Below are positions 50,458 through 59,345 of a stretch of DNA of 64,000 nt, piece after piece. Every line of letters begins with the position of its first letter. Within the stretch, counting starts at the first letter, position 1. The notes below the pieces were generated by a model. It saw nothing but the letters and a program-made list of their open reading frames with translations, ran no database searches and had not been told where the DNA came from. A program made the translations under genes and the position numbers. The stretch comes from Glaciimonas soli (GTDB taxonomy: Bacteria; Pseudomonadota; Gammaproteobacteria; Burkholderiales; Burkholderiaceae_D), in assembly GCF_009497155.1 (NCBI RefSeq), contig NZ_WINI01000007.1:652195-716194 (forward strand), in the 5' to 3' direction.

Positions 50458-53049
50458 TTATTGGAAATCGATTGCCAAAATCAACCGCTGCATACGCTCA
50501 TGGCTCGCATCATCCATCAATGCCGGCAAGCTGGCGACTGTCAATAACTGCTGTTTGCTACCAACTTCAGCAGAACCTGCTTTTAATGAAGCTTGCAATA
50601 CTTCTACCTGAAGTTGCAGACGTTCGCGTGATAAAGATGATGGACTATCAATACCTGCCATCGTTTCTGCACGCAAGATTTCGTGCAGCAATGCAGTGCG
50701 GTTATTTTCCAATGTAGATAAATACGCACTCTTCGCCGCTGTATCGCCATTAGCATGCAATTTCAAAACAACGTCGAAGCGCGACCGCATTGCCTTTTCA
50801 AACGCAGATGGCAGTGCAGGTAATGCTTGCCAGTTTGCACGCTGTGTTTCACCATCGTGAGCAGCGTTCGTAGGTAAATCCAGACTAGCTTCTGCCGCCT
50901 GACACAATGCCAATTTGTCGCTCAACGCCTGCTTCTGCGCAGCCAATGCCTGCTGATGATAGACATCAATACGCGTTTGCACACCAGTTACAGCAGCGTT
51001 ATAGCGAGTGGCAATCTGCGCTTCCGCTGCACGCGGCACCATTCCGATTTTGTTCCAATCCTGGTGCGCTTGTCGCACACTTTGGACCAGCGCATTTTCA
51101 GATAAGTCAGCAGCAGTAAGCACCGCTTCCAGACGAGTACATACTTCTTCTTTTTCCAATAAATTCTGACGACGCTCTGTATCAGCGCTGGAGGCAGCTT
51201 CCTTACGTTGCGCAAAAATAGCATCGCAAGCTTCGCGAAAACGCAGCCACAACTTTTGTTCGTCCTGACGTGCTAACGGCAAGCTTTGCGCTTGCTCTTG
51301 CCAGCGTTGTTGTAACTGACGCAAGTGCTCAAGCGTTTCACGCTGATTCACAGGTAATGCCGACGCTTCTTCAATAAGACTTTCTCTGCGGGCTATTTCG
51401 TATTGCTGCTGTTCAGCCAGCGGCTTTTGCAATCTTTCTAAGGCGTTGGCGAACGCCTTATCAAGTGCTTTCTTTTCACTGCGATTGATGGTTCCTATCT
51501 TGCGCCACGCCTGCTGTCTTTGCTGGCAATACTGGGCTATCGCCTTCCAGTTCGGCTGCACATTTTCCGCCATATTTTCATCAGCGTACTTCTGCACCTG
51601 GGCGATTTCATCCAAGGCCAATGTTTGATTGCACTGACGCTCTTGCGCTAATTGTTGGAAATGCGCTGCTACGGGTGCATAGGCCGCGCTACAGGCGACA
51701 TCAAACCCATCCCATAATACTTTTGGTGCAGGGCCGGCAGAAACATCCAGCGACTTCCAACGTGCGCGCAGGCTGCCAATTTTTTTTGCCAATTCGCTAA
51801 TCTCTAATGACAAGCCGGGCAATTCTTGCGCAGCTTTCATTAACTCCTCGCGCGAGACATTCCCGCCCCACCGCGCCCAACCCTGAAGACGTCCTAGCTC
51901 ACTGCGCGCCTGCGTTAATCTGGAATTATCAGCAGCCGATATTTTCAGCACTTTAAAATCTAACTGGCGTAACGATTTATCGCAATCCATCGCCGCTTGT
52001 AAAGCGCCCTCTTCTAGCGCGGTTTCCAAACCACTCAATGCTACTAAAAACTGCTGCTTGACTGCTGCATCCTCAACCTGCGCAACCTTGACAACCTTTT
52101 TGTGGACCTTCTCTTGCGACTCTTTTACAGGCGGTGGAAGTTGTGATTCAAGTTGCGCATCGAGTGGCAATTCCGATACATCGGAATCAAGTTCAATTGC
52201 ACTTTGCTGCGCCGCCTGCTGATGACGCTCTTGCCGAGCTAACTGTTGCGTTACGCGCTGTTTCAAATGTTGAATTATCTGCTGCAACGCTTGAATCTCA
52301 GTGGCAAAATCCACATGTAGATTCTTGGGTAAAGAAATGGCTTCTTCATTACGCATATGCCCTTGCATGATGGCTTCGGCATGCTGCGCTTGCATGGCCA
52401 AACTATCGACCGTATGAGTTTCGATTGGCAATTCTGCCAGTGTTTCTGTTTTATATTGTTGATTCCACTGCCGCATATCGGCGATCAACGCTAACACCGA
52501 ACGCTGCAAAGTTGCCTGCGTCGATAAGCGCTGCGCCAATTTTTCGCGCAATTGCTGAAATTCTTGCTGCTGTGTTTCCGCCGGGTGCGCGATCAATTGC
52601 CATGCTCTATCCAGATCAGCCACTTGATTCGGCAAGAGAGATGGCGTCTCGTATAAAAGCCGTGCTTTTTGCAAACAGAGCGCTGCCTGTTCGGCAGTTT
52701 TTTGTTCACGATCGAGAGTATCCAAACGCGTTTGCATTAGCTTGGTAACGCGTCTGTCGACATTTCTCATCGCTTGCAAGACTTGTTTCAAGCCTTGTGG
52801 AGACTGTACCAATTGCGCTGCTTGCAAACGCGCATCGGCAAATTCGGTTTGGGTAATGAAAGTGATTGCAGCTTCTTCATTTTTCAGTGCAGCGGCTTCC
52901 TGCAGTAACGCTTGTCGCGCATTTTCCGCCGTTTGCTGGTTGCTTGCTTTGAGCGCAACTTGTTCGATCACCTTCTGCGCTGCCTCTGTTTTTGCTGCGG
53001 TTGAAGAACGAGTAGAACGATCACCACGTTTGAAAAGAAAACTAAACAT
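50458..53049 (-). CDS. DUF349 domain-containing protein
   Basis: An 863-residue, very Gln/Ala/Leu-rich, almost wholly helical protein with several DUF349 repeats, each around a Trp-x3-W/G motif (for example RWKSLDVS, NWKAIAQYC, QRWQEQAQSL, DWNKIGMVPR). Long coiled coils are likely. DUF349 function is unknown. I start at ATG 53049 (MFSFLFKRGDRSTRSS); the longer frame to 53160 runs through the MITE-like repeat. It converges on xseA. Confidence 0.9.
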   Translation of the reverse strand: MFSFLFKRGDRSTRSSTAAKTEAAQKVIEQVALKASNQQTAENARQALLQEAAALKNEEAAITFITQTEFADARLQAAQLVQSPQGLKQVLQAMRNVDRRVTKLMQTRLDTLDREQKTAEQAALCLQKARLLYETPSLLPNQVADLDRAWQLIAHPAETQQQEFQQLREKLAQRLSTQATLQRSVLALIADMRQWNQQYKTETLAELPIETHTVDSLAMQAQHAEAIMQGHMRNEEAISLPKNLHVDFATEIQALQQIIQHLKQRVTQQLARQERHQQAAQQSAIELDSDVSELPLDAQLESQLPPPVKESQEKVHKKVVKVAQVEDAAVKQQFLVALSGLETALEEGALQAAMDCDKSLRQLDFKVLKISAADNSRLTQARSELGRLQGWARWGGNVSREELMKAAQELPGLSLEISELAKKIGSLRARWKSLDVSAGPAPKVLWDGFDVACSAAYAPVAAHFQQLAQERQCNQTLALDEIAQVQKYADENMAENVQPNWKAIAQYCQQRQQAWRKIGTINRSEKKALDKAFANALERLQKPLAEQQQYEIARRESLIEEASALPVNQRETLEHLRQLQQRWQEQAQSLPLARQDEQKLWLRFREACDAIFAQRKEAASSADTERRQNLLEKEEVCTRLEAVLTAADLSENALVQSVRQAHQDWNKIGMVPRAAEAQIATRYNAAVTGVQTRIDVYHQQALAAQKQALSDKLALCQAAEASLDLPTNAAHDGETQRANWQALPALPSAFEKAMRSRFDVVLKLHANGDTAAKSAYLSTLENNRTALLHEILRAETMAGIDSPSSLSRERLQLQVEVLQASLKAGSAEVGSKQQLLTVASLPALMDDASHERMQRLILAIDFQ

Positions 53050-53097
53050 AAAATTACACCGATCAAAAACGAACAAGAGTTTATTGTGAAAAAAATT

Positions 53098-53199
53098 AAG
53101 AGTTACGCAAAACTGTTCCGGCAAGGCGTGCCGTACGCAGACAGTACGACTGTATGGCAAATAGCCACAACGCCACTGAGGCAGTTTTGCGTAGCTCTT
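53098..53199. repeat. MITE-like element with 18-bp terminal inverted repeats, copy 2
   Basis: The 102-bp element begins AAGAGTTACGCAAAACTG (53098-53115) and ends CAGTTTTGCGTAGCTCTT (53182-53199); 17 of 18 positions are complementary. Internal sequence matches the copy at 50134-50226. No target duplication is evident and no transposase frame exists in it. It sits between the CinA-like gene and the DUF349 gene, both minus-strand. Confidence 0.7.
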
Positions 53200-53202
53200 G
53201 TA

Positions 53203-54039
53203 TCAGGCTGGTTTGTACTCCGCATGCAACTGATCAAGCCCAGCCAATAATTTGACGAATGCAGCGGCACTTTGAATCGGTTCACCTTTGACACCGAGAT
53301 CAATATGATTGCGCATCTGCGCATTGCCAACGTGCGGCAGGCTAAATACTTTTACCAGAGGAAACTCTGCTTCAATCGCCTCCATCAACGGCGTCAACGC
53401 TGATTCCATCGCACCAAATACCAGCACTGATTGCTCTAGCTGTGGATTTTGATGGAATAGCGCAGCGTGATAAGTATCCAGTACCCATTCAAACATCGGC
53501 CACGCCATCACGGGAAATCCTGGTGCAAAGTGATGCATCCCCGCGTGTGCCGTTTGCGCGGCTTTTTGCGGTGATTGCGTGCCTGGATTGACGACAGAAA
53601 ATCCAGGAATTTTGTTATAGGAATTCGGAATAATCTCGGCGCCTTGTGGGAATTCCCCCATCTTCAGGCGATGCAAATTGACCGCGCTTTCAAAATCAGG
53701 AACCTCCCCTTTTTCACGTGCGGTGTCGGTGATCCGTTCACCTATTTTCTCGCGCGCCTGCGGGTGTAACAACAATGGCACACCCAGCGCCGCCGCCGCA
53801 CATTGCCTGGTGTGATCATCTGGCGTCGCGCCAATGCCACCTGTGCAAAAAACAATGTCGTCGCTCGATAATGTACGTTTTAATGTTGCGGTAATCCGCG
53901 CTGGATCATCGCCAACATATTCCGCCCAACTCAAACTTAAACCACGTGACGATAAGATCTCTAAGACTTTAGGAAAGTGTTGATCGACGCGTTTGCCAGA
54001 CAAAATTTCGTCGCCGATGATAATAAGCCCGAATGCCAT
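53203..54039 (-). CDS. CinA N-terminal/molybdopterin-binding domain protein
   Basis: A 278-residue protein whose first 170 residues form the MoCF/MogA-like fold: GLIIIGDEILSGKRVDQ, AEYVGDDPARITATL and VFCTGGIGATPDDHTRQ are CinA-family motifs. It lacks the C-terminal nicotinamide-nucleotide amidase domain of full CinA. Members may act as ADP-ribose or nicotinamide-nucleotide pyrophosphatases, which is unproven here. 47 nt from the EI24 gene stop on the same strand. Confidence 0.9.
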   Translation of the reverse strand: MAFGLIIIGDEILSGKRVDQHFPKVLEILSSRGLSLSWAEYVGDDPARITATLKRTLSSDDIVFCTGGIGATPDDHTRQCAAAALGVPLLLHPQAREKIGERITDTAREKGEVPDFESAVNLHRLKMGEFPQGAEIIPNSYNKIPGFSVVNPGTQSPQKAAQTAHAGMHHFAPGFPVMAWPMFEWVLDTYHAALFHQNPQLEQSVLVFGAMESALTPLMEAIEAEFPLVKVFSLPHVGNAQMRNHIDLGVKGEPIQSAAAFVKLLAGLDQLHAEYKPA

Positions 54040-54086
54040 ATGCGTATCTTTGCCTTAGTAGGTGATAAGAAAAATGGAAGTGGTGA

Positions 54087-54944
54087 TTAACCAGGATGCA
54101 CAGTGTCTTCATCAACATTAGCCACAGCTGTCGATGCTTTTTCCACCGGTTGCGCAGCACGATATTGATTGAGTACGTCCAAACAATAATATTGAAACCA
54201 CAAACCCGTAAATATAAACACCAGCACATATAACCATATCGATCCGGCGGCCAGAATTGGTGCCACGATTATCCATAGAGCACCACCCAACCATAGCAAG
54301 GTTGGCGCAGCGCCCATGATGCCAGTGATAATGCCAATCACCAGTAAAGGCCAACGTTGCGCTTTCAGAATTGCTTTTATTTCAGCTTTGTCTGCATACA
54401 TAGAAAGCGCTTCATAAGCGATCACCCGGTAAGTCATCCATCCCCACAGTACAGCAGGAATGACAAAAGCTAATGGCGGAATCAGCCAGAGCGGTAAAGT
54501 CACCAGCCACAAGATGCAGAATAAAAAAAAGGTCGAAAACGAAATCCAGATACTGCCCAATAACGAGCCGCCCATGCGTAGTTCTAACGCTGCATAATGT
54601 CGCTTCCCGACATGGCGCGCAATGGCTGGCAAGGCGAATATGCCGACGAAAATCAATGCGGTCAAAATCATCAGCGGCAACAGCAGCCACAATGCAATCC
54701 ACGGCACCAGCACGGCCTTAAGCGCGCCTAAACCCAACCAAGATAAGGTATTACTGGCAGCATCAAAACCGCTACTGCCTACCAGATAGTTTTGTAGTGC
54801 ATCGACTAGCGGTTGCAATCCGAGCCACAGCGCCAATCCCCAAATCACGACGGATAACAAGAATGGCAAAAAAGTCAGCATCAACATGCGCCAATGCAGG
54901 ACCGACAACAAAGCACGTCCGAATGAAACGATCACGGAGCGCAT
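54087..54944 (-). CDS. EI24 domain-containing membrane protein
   Basis: A 285-residue integral membrane protein with about six helices; the C-terminal 30 residues are polar. The EI24/CysZ superfamily includes sulfate importers, but this protein has the general EI24 layout and no marker that it transports sulfate. It heads a minus-strand pair with the CinA-like gene and is divergent from the FKBP gene. Substrate unknown. Confidence 0.85.
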   Translation of the reverse strand: MRSVIVSFGRALLSVLHWRMLMLTFLPFLLSVVIWGLALWLGLQPLVDALQNYLVGSSGFDAASNTLSWLGLGALKAVLVPWIALWLLLPLMILTALIFVGIFALPAIARHVGKRHYAALELRMGGSLLGSIWISFSTFFLFCILWLVTLPLWLIPPLAFVIPAVLWGWMTYRVIAYEALSMYADKAEIKAILKAQRWPLLVIGIITGIMGAAPTLLWLGGALWIIVAPILAAGSIWLYVLVFIFTGLWFQYYCLDVLNQYRAAQPVEKASTAVANVDEDTVHPG

Positions 54945-55235
54945 CAGCGGTCTGCCTTACGGTTGCAATGACTGTTGGTCTTAGGTCGGCTCATAGTGAA
55001 AGTCAAAAATGCAAAACGGCTATTCTACCGCGCAAGATGCGTCGATAATGTTCAGCGCTATGATTTAAATTGTTTTATCAAAGTACTATTGATGTACATG
55101 CCCTCAGAAAATAGTTGCCAAAATCATCTCCGTTAAATCGAGCATCACCTCGATTTAACGACACTGCGGCAAAACGTATTTTTACCATTTTTGGTTTACA
55201 CTGCCAGCAATATTAACCACCCAAAAGGAAAAGCG
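54945..55235. other. Divergent intergenic region
   Basis: The gap between the EI24 gene and the FKBP gene has no coding frame. Apart from the inverted repeat at 55131-55160, nothing stands out. Promoters for both genes must lie here. Confidence 0.4.
55131..55160. repeat. Perfect 12-bp inverted repeat upstream of the FKBP gene
   Basis: CGTTAAATCGAG and CTCGATTTAACG flank a 6-nt loop. There is no T-run on either strand. It could be an operator or a leader hairpin about 75 nt before the FKBP start. Confidence 0.5.
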
Positions 55236-55589
55236 ATGTCGACTACTACAGTTTCAGGTTTGCAATATGAAGATACTATCGTTGGCACAGGCGACGAAGC
55301 CAAAGCTGGCAACCACGTTTCTGTACATTACACAGGCTGGTTACAAAATGCCGATGGTAGCGCCGGTAAAAAATTCGATTCAAGCAAGGATCGTGGAGAT
55401 CTTTTTGAATTCCCTCTCGGTGCCGGCCACGTGATTAAAGGTTGGGACGAAGGCGTACAAGGAATGAAAGTCGGCGGTACACGTAAATTGACCATCCCTG
55501 CAGCCTTGGGTTATGGCGCACGCGGTGCTGGCGGTGTGATTCCTCCAAATGCCACGCTGATTTTCGAAGTTGAATTGCACGGCGTTTAA
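55236..55589 (+). CDS. FKBP-type peptidyl-prolyl isomerase
   Basis: A 117-residue single-domain FKBP: VSVHYTGWLQNADG, KKFDSSKDRGDLFEFPLGAG, VIKGWDEGVQGMKVGG and AALGYGARGAGGVIPPNATL cover the whole fold, including the aromatic pocket. It is cytoplasmic with no signal. AAAAGGAA lies 5 nt before the ATG; the frame reaches 55191 but those residues are not part of the family. It precedes a lipoprotein and an acyl-CoA-binding protein gene. Confidence 0.96.
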   Translation: MSTTTVSGLQYEDTIVGTGDEAKAGNHVSVHYTGWLQNADGSAGKKFDSSKDRGDLFEFPLGAGHVIKGWDEGVQGMKVGGTRKLTIPAALGYGARGAGGVIPPNATLIFEVELHGV

Positions 55590-55596
55590 TCAACCT

Positions 55597-55827
55597 ATGC
55601 CTACACCCACCTCAGAAATTATCAACGTGCGACAAGCGCAGTTATGTGCAGCCTTGGCAATGACATTTATCGCATTTGCACTGGGTGGCTGCACAGTTGT
55701 CAGTGTCGCCTCTACTGCGGTGGGTGCAACAGTAGCGGTAGGCTCCGCTGCCGTCGGCGCTGCTACTACTGTGGTCTCTGGTACCGTTAAGGCGGGTGGC
55801 GCTGTAGTTGCTGCTGTAACACCTTAA
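55597..55827 (+). CDS. Small Val/Ala/Gly-rich lipoprotein
   Basis: A 76-residue protein: 17 residues, a hydrophobic signal with lipobox FALGGC, then a low-complexity stretch alternating Val, Ala, Gly, Ser and Thr (SVASTAVGATVAVGSAAVGA). It resembles the small NF038104-type lipoproteins. It begins 7 nt after the FKBP stop and so is probably co-transcribed. Function unknown. Confidence 0.6.
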   Translation: MPTPTSEIINVRQAQLCAALAMTFIAFALGGCTVVSVASTAVGATVAVGSAAVGAATTVVSGTVKAGGAVVAAVTP

Positions 55828-55860
55828 ATAATTACTCTCTTTGTTTTCCCAGGATTTCCC

Positions 55861-56115
55861 ATGACACTACAAGCACAATTTGATCAAGCTCTCGCAGAAT
55901 CCAAAACTCTGCCTAATCGCCCAGATAATATGACGCTGTTAAAAATGTATGCGTTATATAAACAAGGCAGTAACGGCGATGCCACTGGCGATCGGCCAGG
56001 TATGACGGACTTCGTTGGCCGCGCCAAATGGGATGCGTGGAATGAACTTAAAGGCACAAGCCAAGAAGAAGCCCAACAGAAATATGTTGATATCGTAGAA
56101 GATTTGAAGGCTTAA
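55861..56115 (+). CDS. Acyl-CoA-binding protein
   Basis: An 84-residue four-helix protein. The ACBP pattern is clear: LLKMYALYKQGSNGDATGDR, then GRAKWDAWNELKGTSQEEAQ and KYVDIV. The residues that contact acyl-CoA (Tyr-x2-Tyr-Lys-Gln and Lys-x-Asp-Ala-Trp) are present. It binds medium- and long-chain acyl-CoA esters in the cytoplasm. ACBP is near-universal in eukaryotes but patchy in bacteria. A terminator follows. Confidence 0.95.
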   Translation: MTLQAQFDQALAESKTLPNRPDNMTLLKMYALYKQGSNGDATGDRPGMTDFVGRAKWDAWNELKGTSQEEAQQKYVDIVEDLKA

Positions 56116-56145
56116 TCCTCGTTCGTTGGATTATCTAACGCTGTA

Positions 56146-56186
56146 AAGAAGGCCGGGTCATTTGATGATCCGGCCTTCTTTTTTAG
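56146..56186 (+). terminator. Intrinsic terminator after the acyl-CoA-binding protein gene
   Basis: AAGAAGGCCGG and CCGGCCTTCTT with an A/T-rich loop form a strong stem followed by TTTTTT. Confidence 0.9.
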
Positions 56187-56332
56187 ATAAACGCTGATTG
56201 ATACATCTTGTTGCACACATTACTTATTAGTATTAGTGATTCGATGCGCATTACCTAAACTGACTATAGGAGGAGACAGATAACAACGTTAGCAATATTG
56301 CGTAAAAAGCAAGGAAGGTAAGAGGTGTCGTT

Positions 56333-56698
56333 ATGAAAACCAGCACCGTCTTAAGAGCGGCGATAATCGCTCTGATACTGTCTTTAGGGACAAACTTGGC
56401 TTGGGCCCAACATGGCGGCGGAAGAGGCGGCGGCTTCCATCACGGCATGGCAATGGGTAGCAGCTGGCAGCATCCAGGAATGCCACATGATCATTTCCAT
56501 GGGCACTTTATCATTGTCGGCGGTCCGTTTTTTTGGTATCCACCCTACTATGACCCTGCTTACTATATGCTCTATAACCCAGGTGTGTATGTGACTCCAG
56601 ACCCCAATTACAGTTATTACTGCCGCGATCCAGTTGGCTATTATCCTAATGTCCAAAGTTGTCCGGACGGATGGTTACGTCTGGCCCCTGGCCAATGA
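56333..56698 (+). CDS. Secreted His/Gly/Tyr/Pro-rich small protein
   Basis: A 121-residue exported protein with signal peptide (about 1-25, cut after WA-QHGG). Gly- and His-rich QHGGGRGGGFHHG leads into FWYPPYYDPAYY and ends CRDPVGYYPNVQSCPDGWLRLAPG. The C-terminal YY..V..C..GW pattern is shared by a betaproteobacterial group of small periplasmic proteins of unknown function. The His-rich part could bind metal (inference). The gene stands alone. Confidence 0.75.
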   Translation: MKTSTVLRAAIIALILSLGTNLAWAQHGGGRGGGFHHGMAMGSSWQHPGMPHDHFHGHFIIVGGPFFWYPPYYDPAYYMLYNPGVYVTPDPNYSYYCRDPVGYYPNVQSCPDGWLRLAPGQ

Positions 56699-56756
56699 TT
56701 GCGAGAAAATCAGGAATTGCCACCGACAAAACTGATAACCTCTTTGACAGCATAAA

Positions 56757-56794
56757 CGACCGACAAAATTTACTTTTGCCGGTCATTTTTTTGA
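56757..56794 (+). terminator. Terminator after the secreted small protein gene
   Basis: GACCGACAAAA pairs with TTTTGCCGGTC with one mismatch and is followed by ATTTTTTT. It also lies just before the convergent hydroxyacid dehydrogenase stop. Confidence 0.85.
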
Positions 56795-56795
56795 T

Positions 56796-57794
56796 CTACC
56801 TGAATGAAATAATTTCAGAATTTAGTAGATTCGGCGGCAAGCCACCAATTTTCTCCGGGAGTAATGCCGCTACCAAATTTTGGGCGGCACAATCAGCCAT
56901 TGCACGTCGTGTCGGTTCTGAGGCACTGGCAATATGCGGTGTCAGCACCACATTAGTCAGTGTCAAAAAATCAGGGTGAAAAGCAGGTTCATTTTCAAAC
57001 ACATCCAAGCCAGCGGCCGCGATTTTTTGATCACGCAAGGCTGCAATCAACGCTACATCATCCACAATACCGCCGCGCGCGATATTAATCAAAGTGGCGC
57101 CAGGCTTCATCAATGCAAGCTCTTTGGCAGCAATGGTGTGATGTGACTCTGGCGAATATGGCAGTACCAGAACTACATGATCGGCTTGTTGCAACAACTC
57201 ATCTTTGCTGACGTAGCGCGCATGGTTGGCATGTGTTTCTAGCTCTGGCGCCAGACGAGAACGATTGTGGTACAGCACTTGCATATCAAAGCCCATAGAG
57301 CGTCGTGCAATCGCTTGCCCAATACGTCCCATGCCGATAATTCCCAAGGTCGCGCCGTGTACATCGCTCCCCAGGAAACTATCAAAACGCCATTGCTTCC
57401 AATTGCCCGCACGCAGCCAATGCTCTGACTCCGTTACGCGACGTGCAGTGGCCATCAACAATGCCCACGCAAAATCAGCAGTGGTCTGGTTCAAGACATC
57501 GGGGGTGTTGGTGACCATCACGCCAGCTTTGGTTGCAGCGGCAATATCGATATTATTGTAACCAACCGCTTGATTACAAACCGCCTTCAAGCGCGGACAC
57601 GCGCTTAATAATTCCGCGGTAATACGTTCACTGCTAGTGCTGATAATACCGTCTTTATCGCGCGACTTTTCTATCAGCTCTGCAGCGCCAAAAATTTTGT
57701 CCGCTTGATTGGACTCGACGTCAAAGTGCGTCTGCAGATAGGTAAGGACTTCAGGAAAACAAGCACGCGCTACGAGTATTCTTGGTTTGCTCAT
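56796..57794 (-). CDS. D-2-hydroxyacid dehydrogenase (glyoxylate/hydroxypyruvate reductase type)
   Basis: A 332-residue NAD(P)-dependent oxidoreductase: Rossmann motif LGIIGMGRIGQAIARR, catalytic Arg in INIARGGIVDDVAL, Glu in DVFENEPAF and His in LTPHIASASEPTR. The Arg-Glu-His triad is complete. It likely reduces glyoxylate or hydroxypyruvate; the substrate cannot be fixed. It begins 10 nt after the antiporter stop. Confidence 0.9.
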   Translation of the reverse strand: MSKPRILVARACFPEVLTYLQTHFDVESNQADKIFGAAELIEKSRDKDGIISTSSERITAELLSACPRLKAVCNQAVGYNNIDIAAATKAGVMVTNTPDVLNQTTADFAWALLMATARRVTESEHWLRAGNWKQWRFDSFLGSDVHGATLGIIGMGRIGQAIARRSMGFDMQVLYHNRSRLAPELETHANHARYVSKDELLQQADHVVLVLPYSPESHHTIAAKELALMKPGATLINIARGGIVDDVALIAALRDQKIAAAGLDVFENEPAFHPDFLTLTNVVLTPHIASASEPTRRAMADCAAQNLVAALLPEKIGGLPPNLLNSEIISFR

Positions 57795-57804
57795 TTTTTA
57801 ACAC

Positions 57805-59226
57805 CTAGGCCCGGAAGAAAATAAAACTCATGATAACAAACAACGGCAATAGAACCACGCAAGCCCAGCCTATATAACCGAAGAATGACGGCATACGGAT
57901 ACCGCGCTCTTCCGCAATCGCTTTGACCATCAAGTTTGGCGCATTACCGATATAGCTGTTGGCCCCCATGAATACCGCGCCACAAGAAATCGCTGCCAAT
58001 GTCGCACCTAGTTTTCCCATTAATTCGACGGCATCACCAGAAGCTGTATTGAAGAACACCAGATACGTTGGGGCATTGTCCAAGAACGATGACAAAATAC
58101 CAGTAACCCAGAAATACATCATATTGTCCGGTTGTCCATCGGCTCCGGTTACCGCATTCACGACCGCCGCGAAGGGGCCGTTGACACCATGCTGCAACAT
58201 TGCAATTACCGGTGCAATAGTGATGAAAATACCCGCAAACAATTTACCGACTTCTAGTATGGGCTCCCAAGTAAAATTATTGCCTTCACGCGCAATTTTT
58301 GGAGTCAACCACAATGAAATAGCAATCACCACAAGTAATAAGCCGTCCCGTAACAAATTTTGTAAGTCGACGTGCGTACCGAATACATCATAGGAAACGC
58401 CGGATTTCCAGATACCACTCATCAAAACCAAACCGATGATCGCCAACAGCAGGACAAAATTTATTTTCCCCTCAATATATAGTTTTGGATTATCTGGGGT
58501 TGGGTCCAACGCTGGTGGTAATTCTTCTTCACGACGATGAAAGAAATAGCTATCTAGCGCATAAAAAATCACTAGCAATGTCGTCCACATAAACAAGGTT
58601 TCCGGCAAAATATTCTTGAACGTCCATGAGAAATCGACGCCCTTCAAGAAACCCAGAAATAACGGCGGATCGCCTAATGGAGTAAGTGCACCGCCCGCAT
58701 TAGCCACCAAGAAAATAAAGAAGACAACAATATGCACTGAGTGCTGACGATTGTCGTTGGCGCGTATCAGCGGACGAATTAACAGCATTGATGCGCCAGT
58801 GGTTCCCATCAAACTTGCCAAGACTGTGCCGAGCGCCAGCAAGCCAGTATTAAGCCCTGGCGTGCCGTGTAAATTGCCACGCAAGCAAATACCGCCGGCG
58901 ACGACAAACAATGCCAGCAGCAAAATAATGAAAGGGAAATATTCGGCCATCGCGGCATGCACTACGCTAGCAAAAGCGACTGGTACACCAAGCCAGATAG
59001 CACAAGGGATCAAAAATATGATAGACCAAAGTACGGATATTTTGCCGTAATGATGATGCCAAAATGCCGGCGCAAGCAAAGGTCCTAGTGCAATCGACAA
59101 CAGCAATCCTAAAAATGGAATACCCCATAAAAGAGACAATTTAGAACCATCTAATTCGGCCGCCTGTGCTGCAATCGGCGCGATCAGAAAAAAAATGGCC
59201 AAGAAAATGCGTTGTGTTGTGCGCAA
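57805..59226 (-). CDS. NhaD-type Na+/H+ antiporter
   Basis: A 473-residue inner-membrane protein with 12-13 helices. The N-terminus has a signal-like helix ending IAAQAAELDG. GDPPLFLGFLKGVDF, SFLDNAPTYLVFFN and GANSYIGNAPNLMVKAIAEE match the ion-transporter superfamily NhaD branch. Probable role is sodium extrusion and pH homeostasis. It shares a minus-strand unit with the hydroxyacid dehydrogenase gene. Confidence 0.88.
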   Translation of the reverse strand: MRTTQRIFLAIFFLIAPIAAQAAELDGSKLSLLWGIPFLGLLLSIALGPLLAPAFWHHHYGKISVLWSIIFLIPCAIWLGVPVAFASVVHAAMAEYFPFIILLLALFVVAGGICLRGNLHGTPGLNTGLLALGTVLASLMGTTGASMLLIRPLIRANDNRQHSVHIVVFFIFLVANAGGALTPLGDPPLFLGFLKGVDFSWTFKNILPETLFMWTTLLVIFYALDSYFFHRREEELPPALDPTPDNPKLYIEGKINFVLLLAIIGLVLMSGIWKSGVSYDVFGTHVDLQNLLRDGLLLVVIAISLWLTPKIAREGNNFTWEPILEVGKLFAGIFITIAPVIAMLQHGVNGPFAAVVNAVTGADGQPDNMMYFWVTGILSSFLDNAPTYLVFFNTASGDAVELMGKLGATLAAISCGAVFMGANSYIGNAPNLMVKAIAEERGIRMPSFFGYIGWACVVLLPLFVIMSFIFFRA

Positions 59227-59345
59227 TTTGGTCTTCCTTCAAGGTGAAAAAGCTGGCTATTTTAAGCCGGATCAACGCATATCAAAAATAGTAATCTATT
59301 TGACAATATTTTAGCGCGTGGATTTTTATAGCTATTCGCATCACA

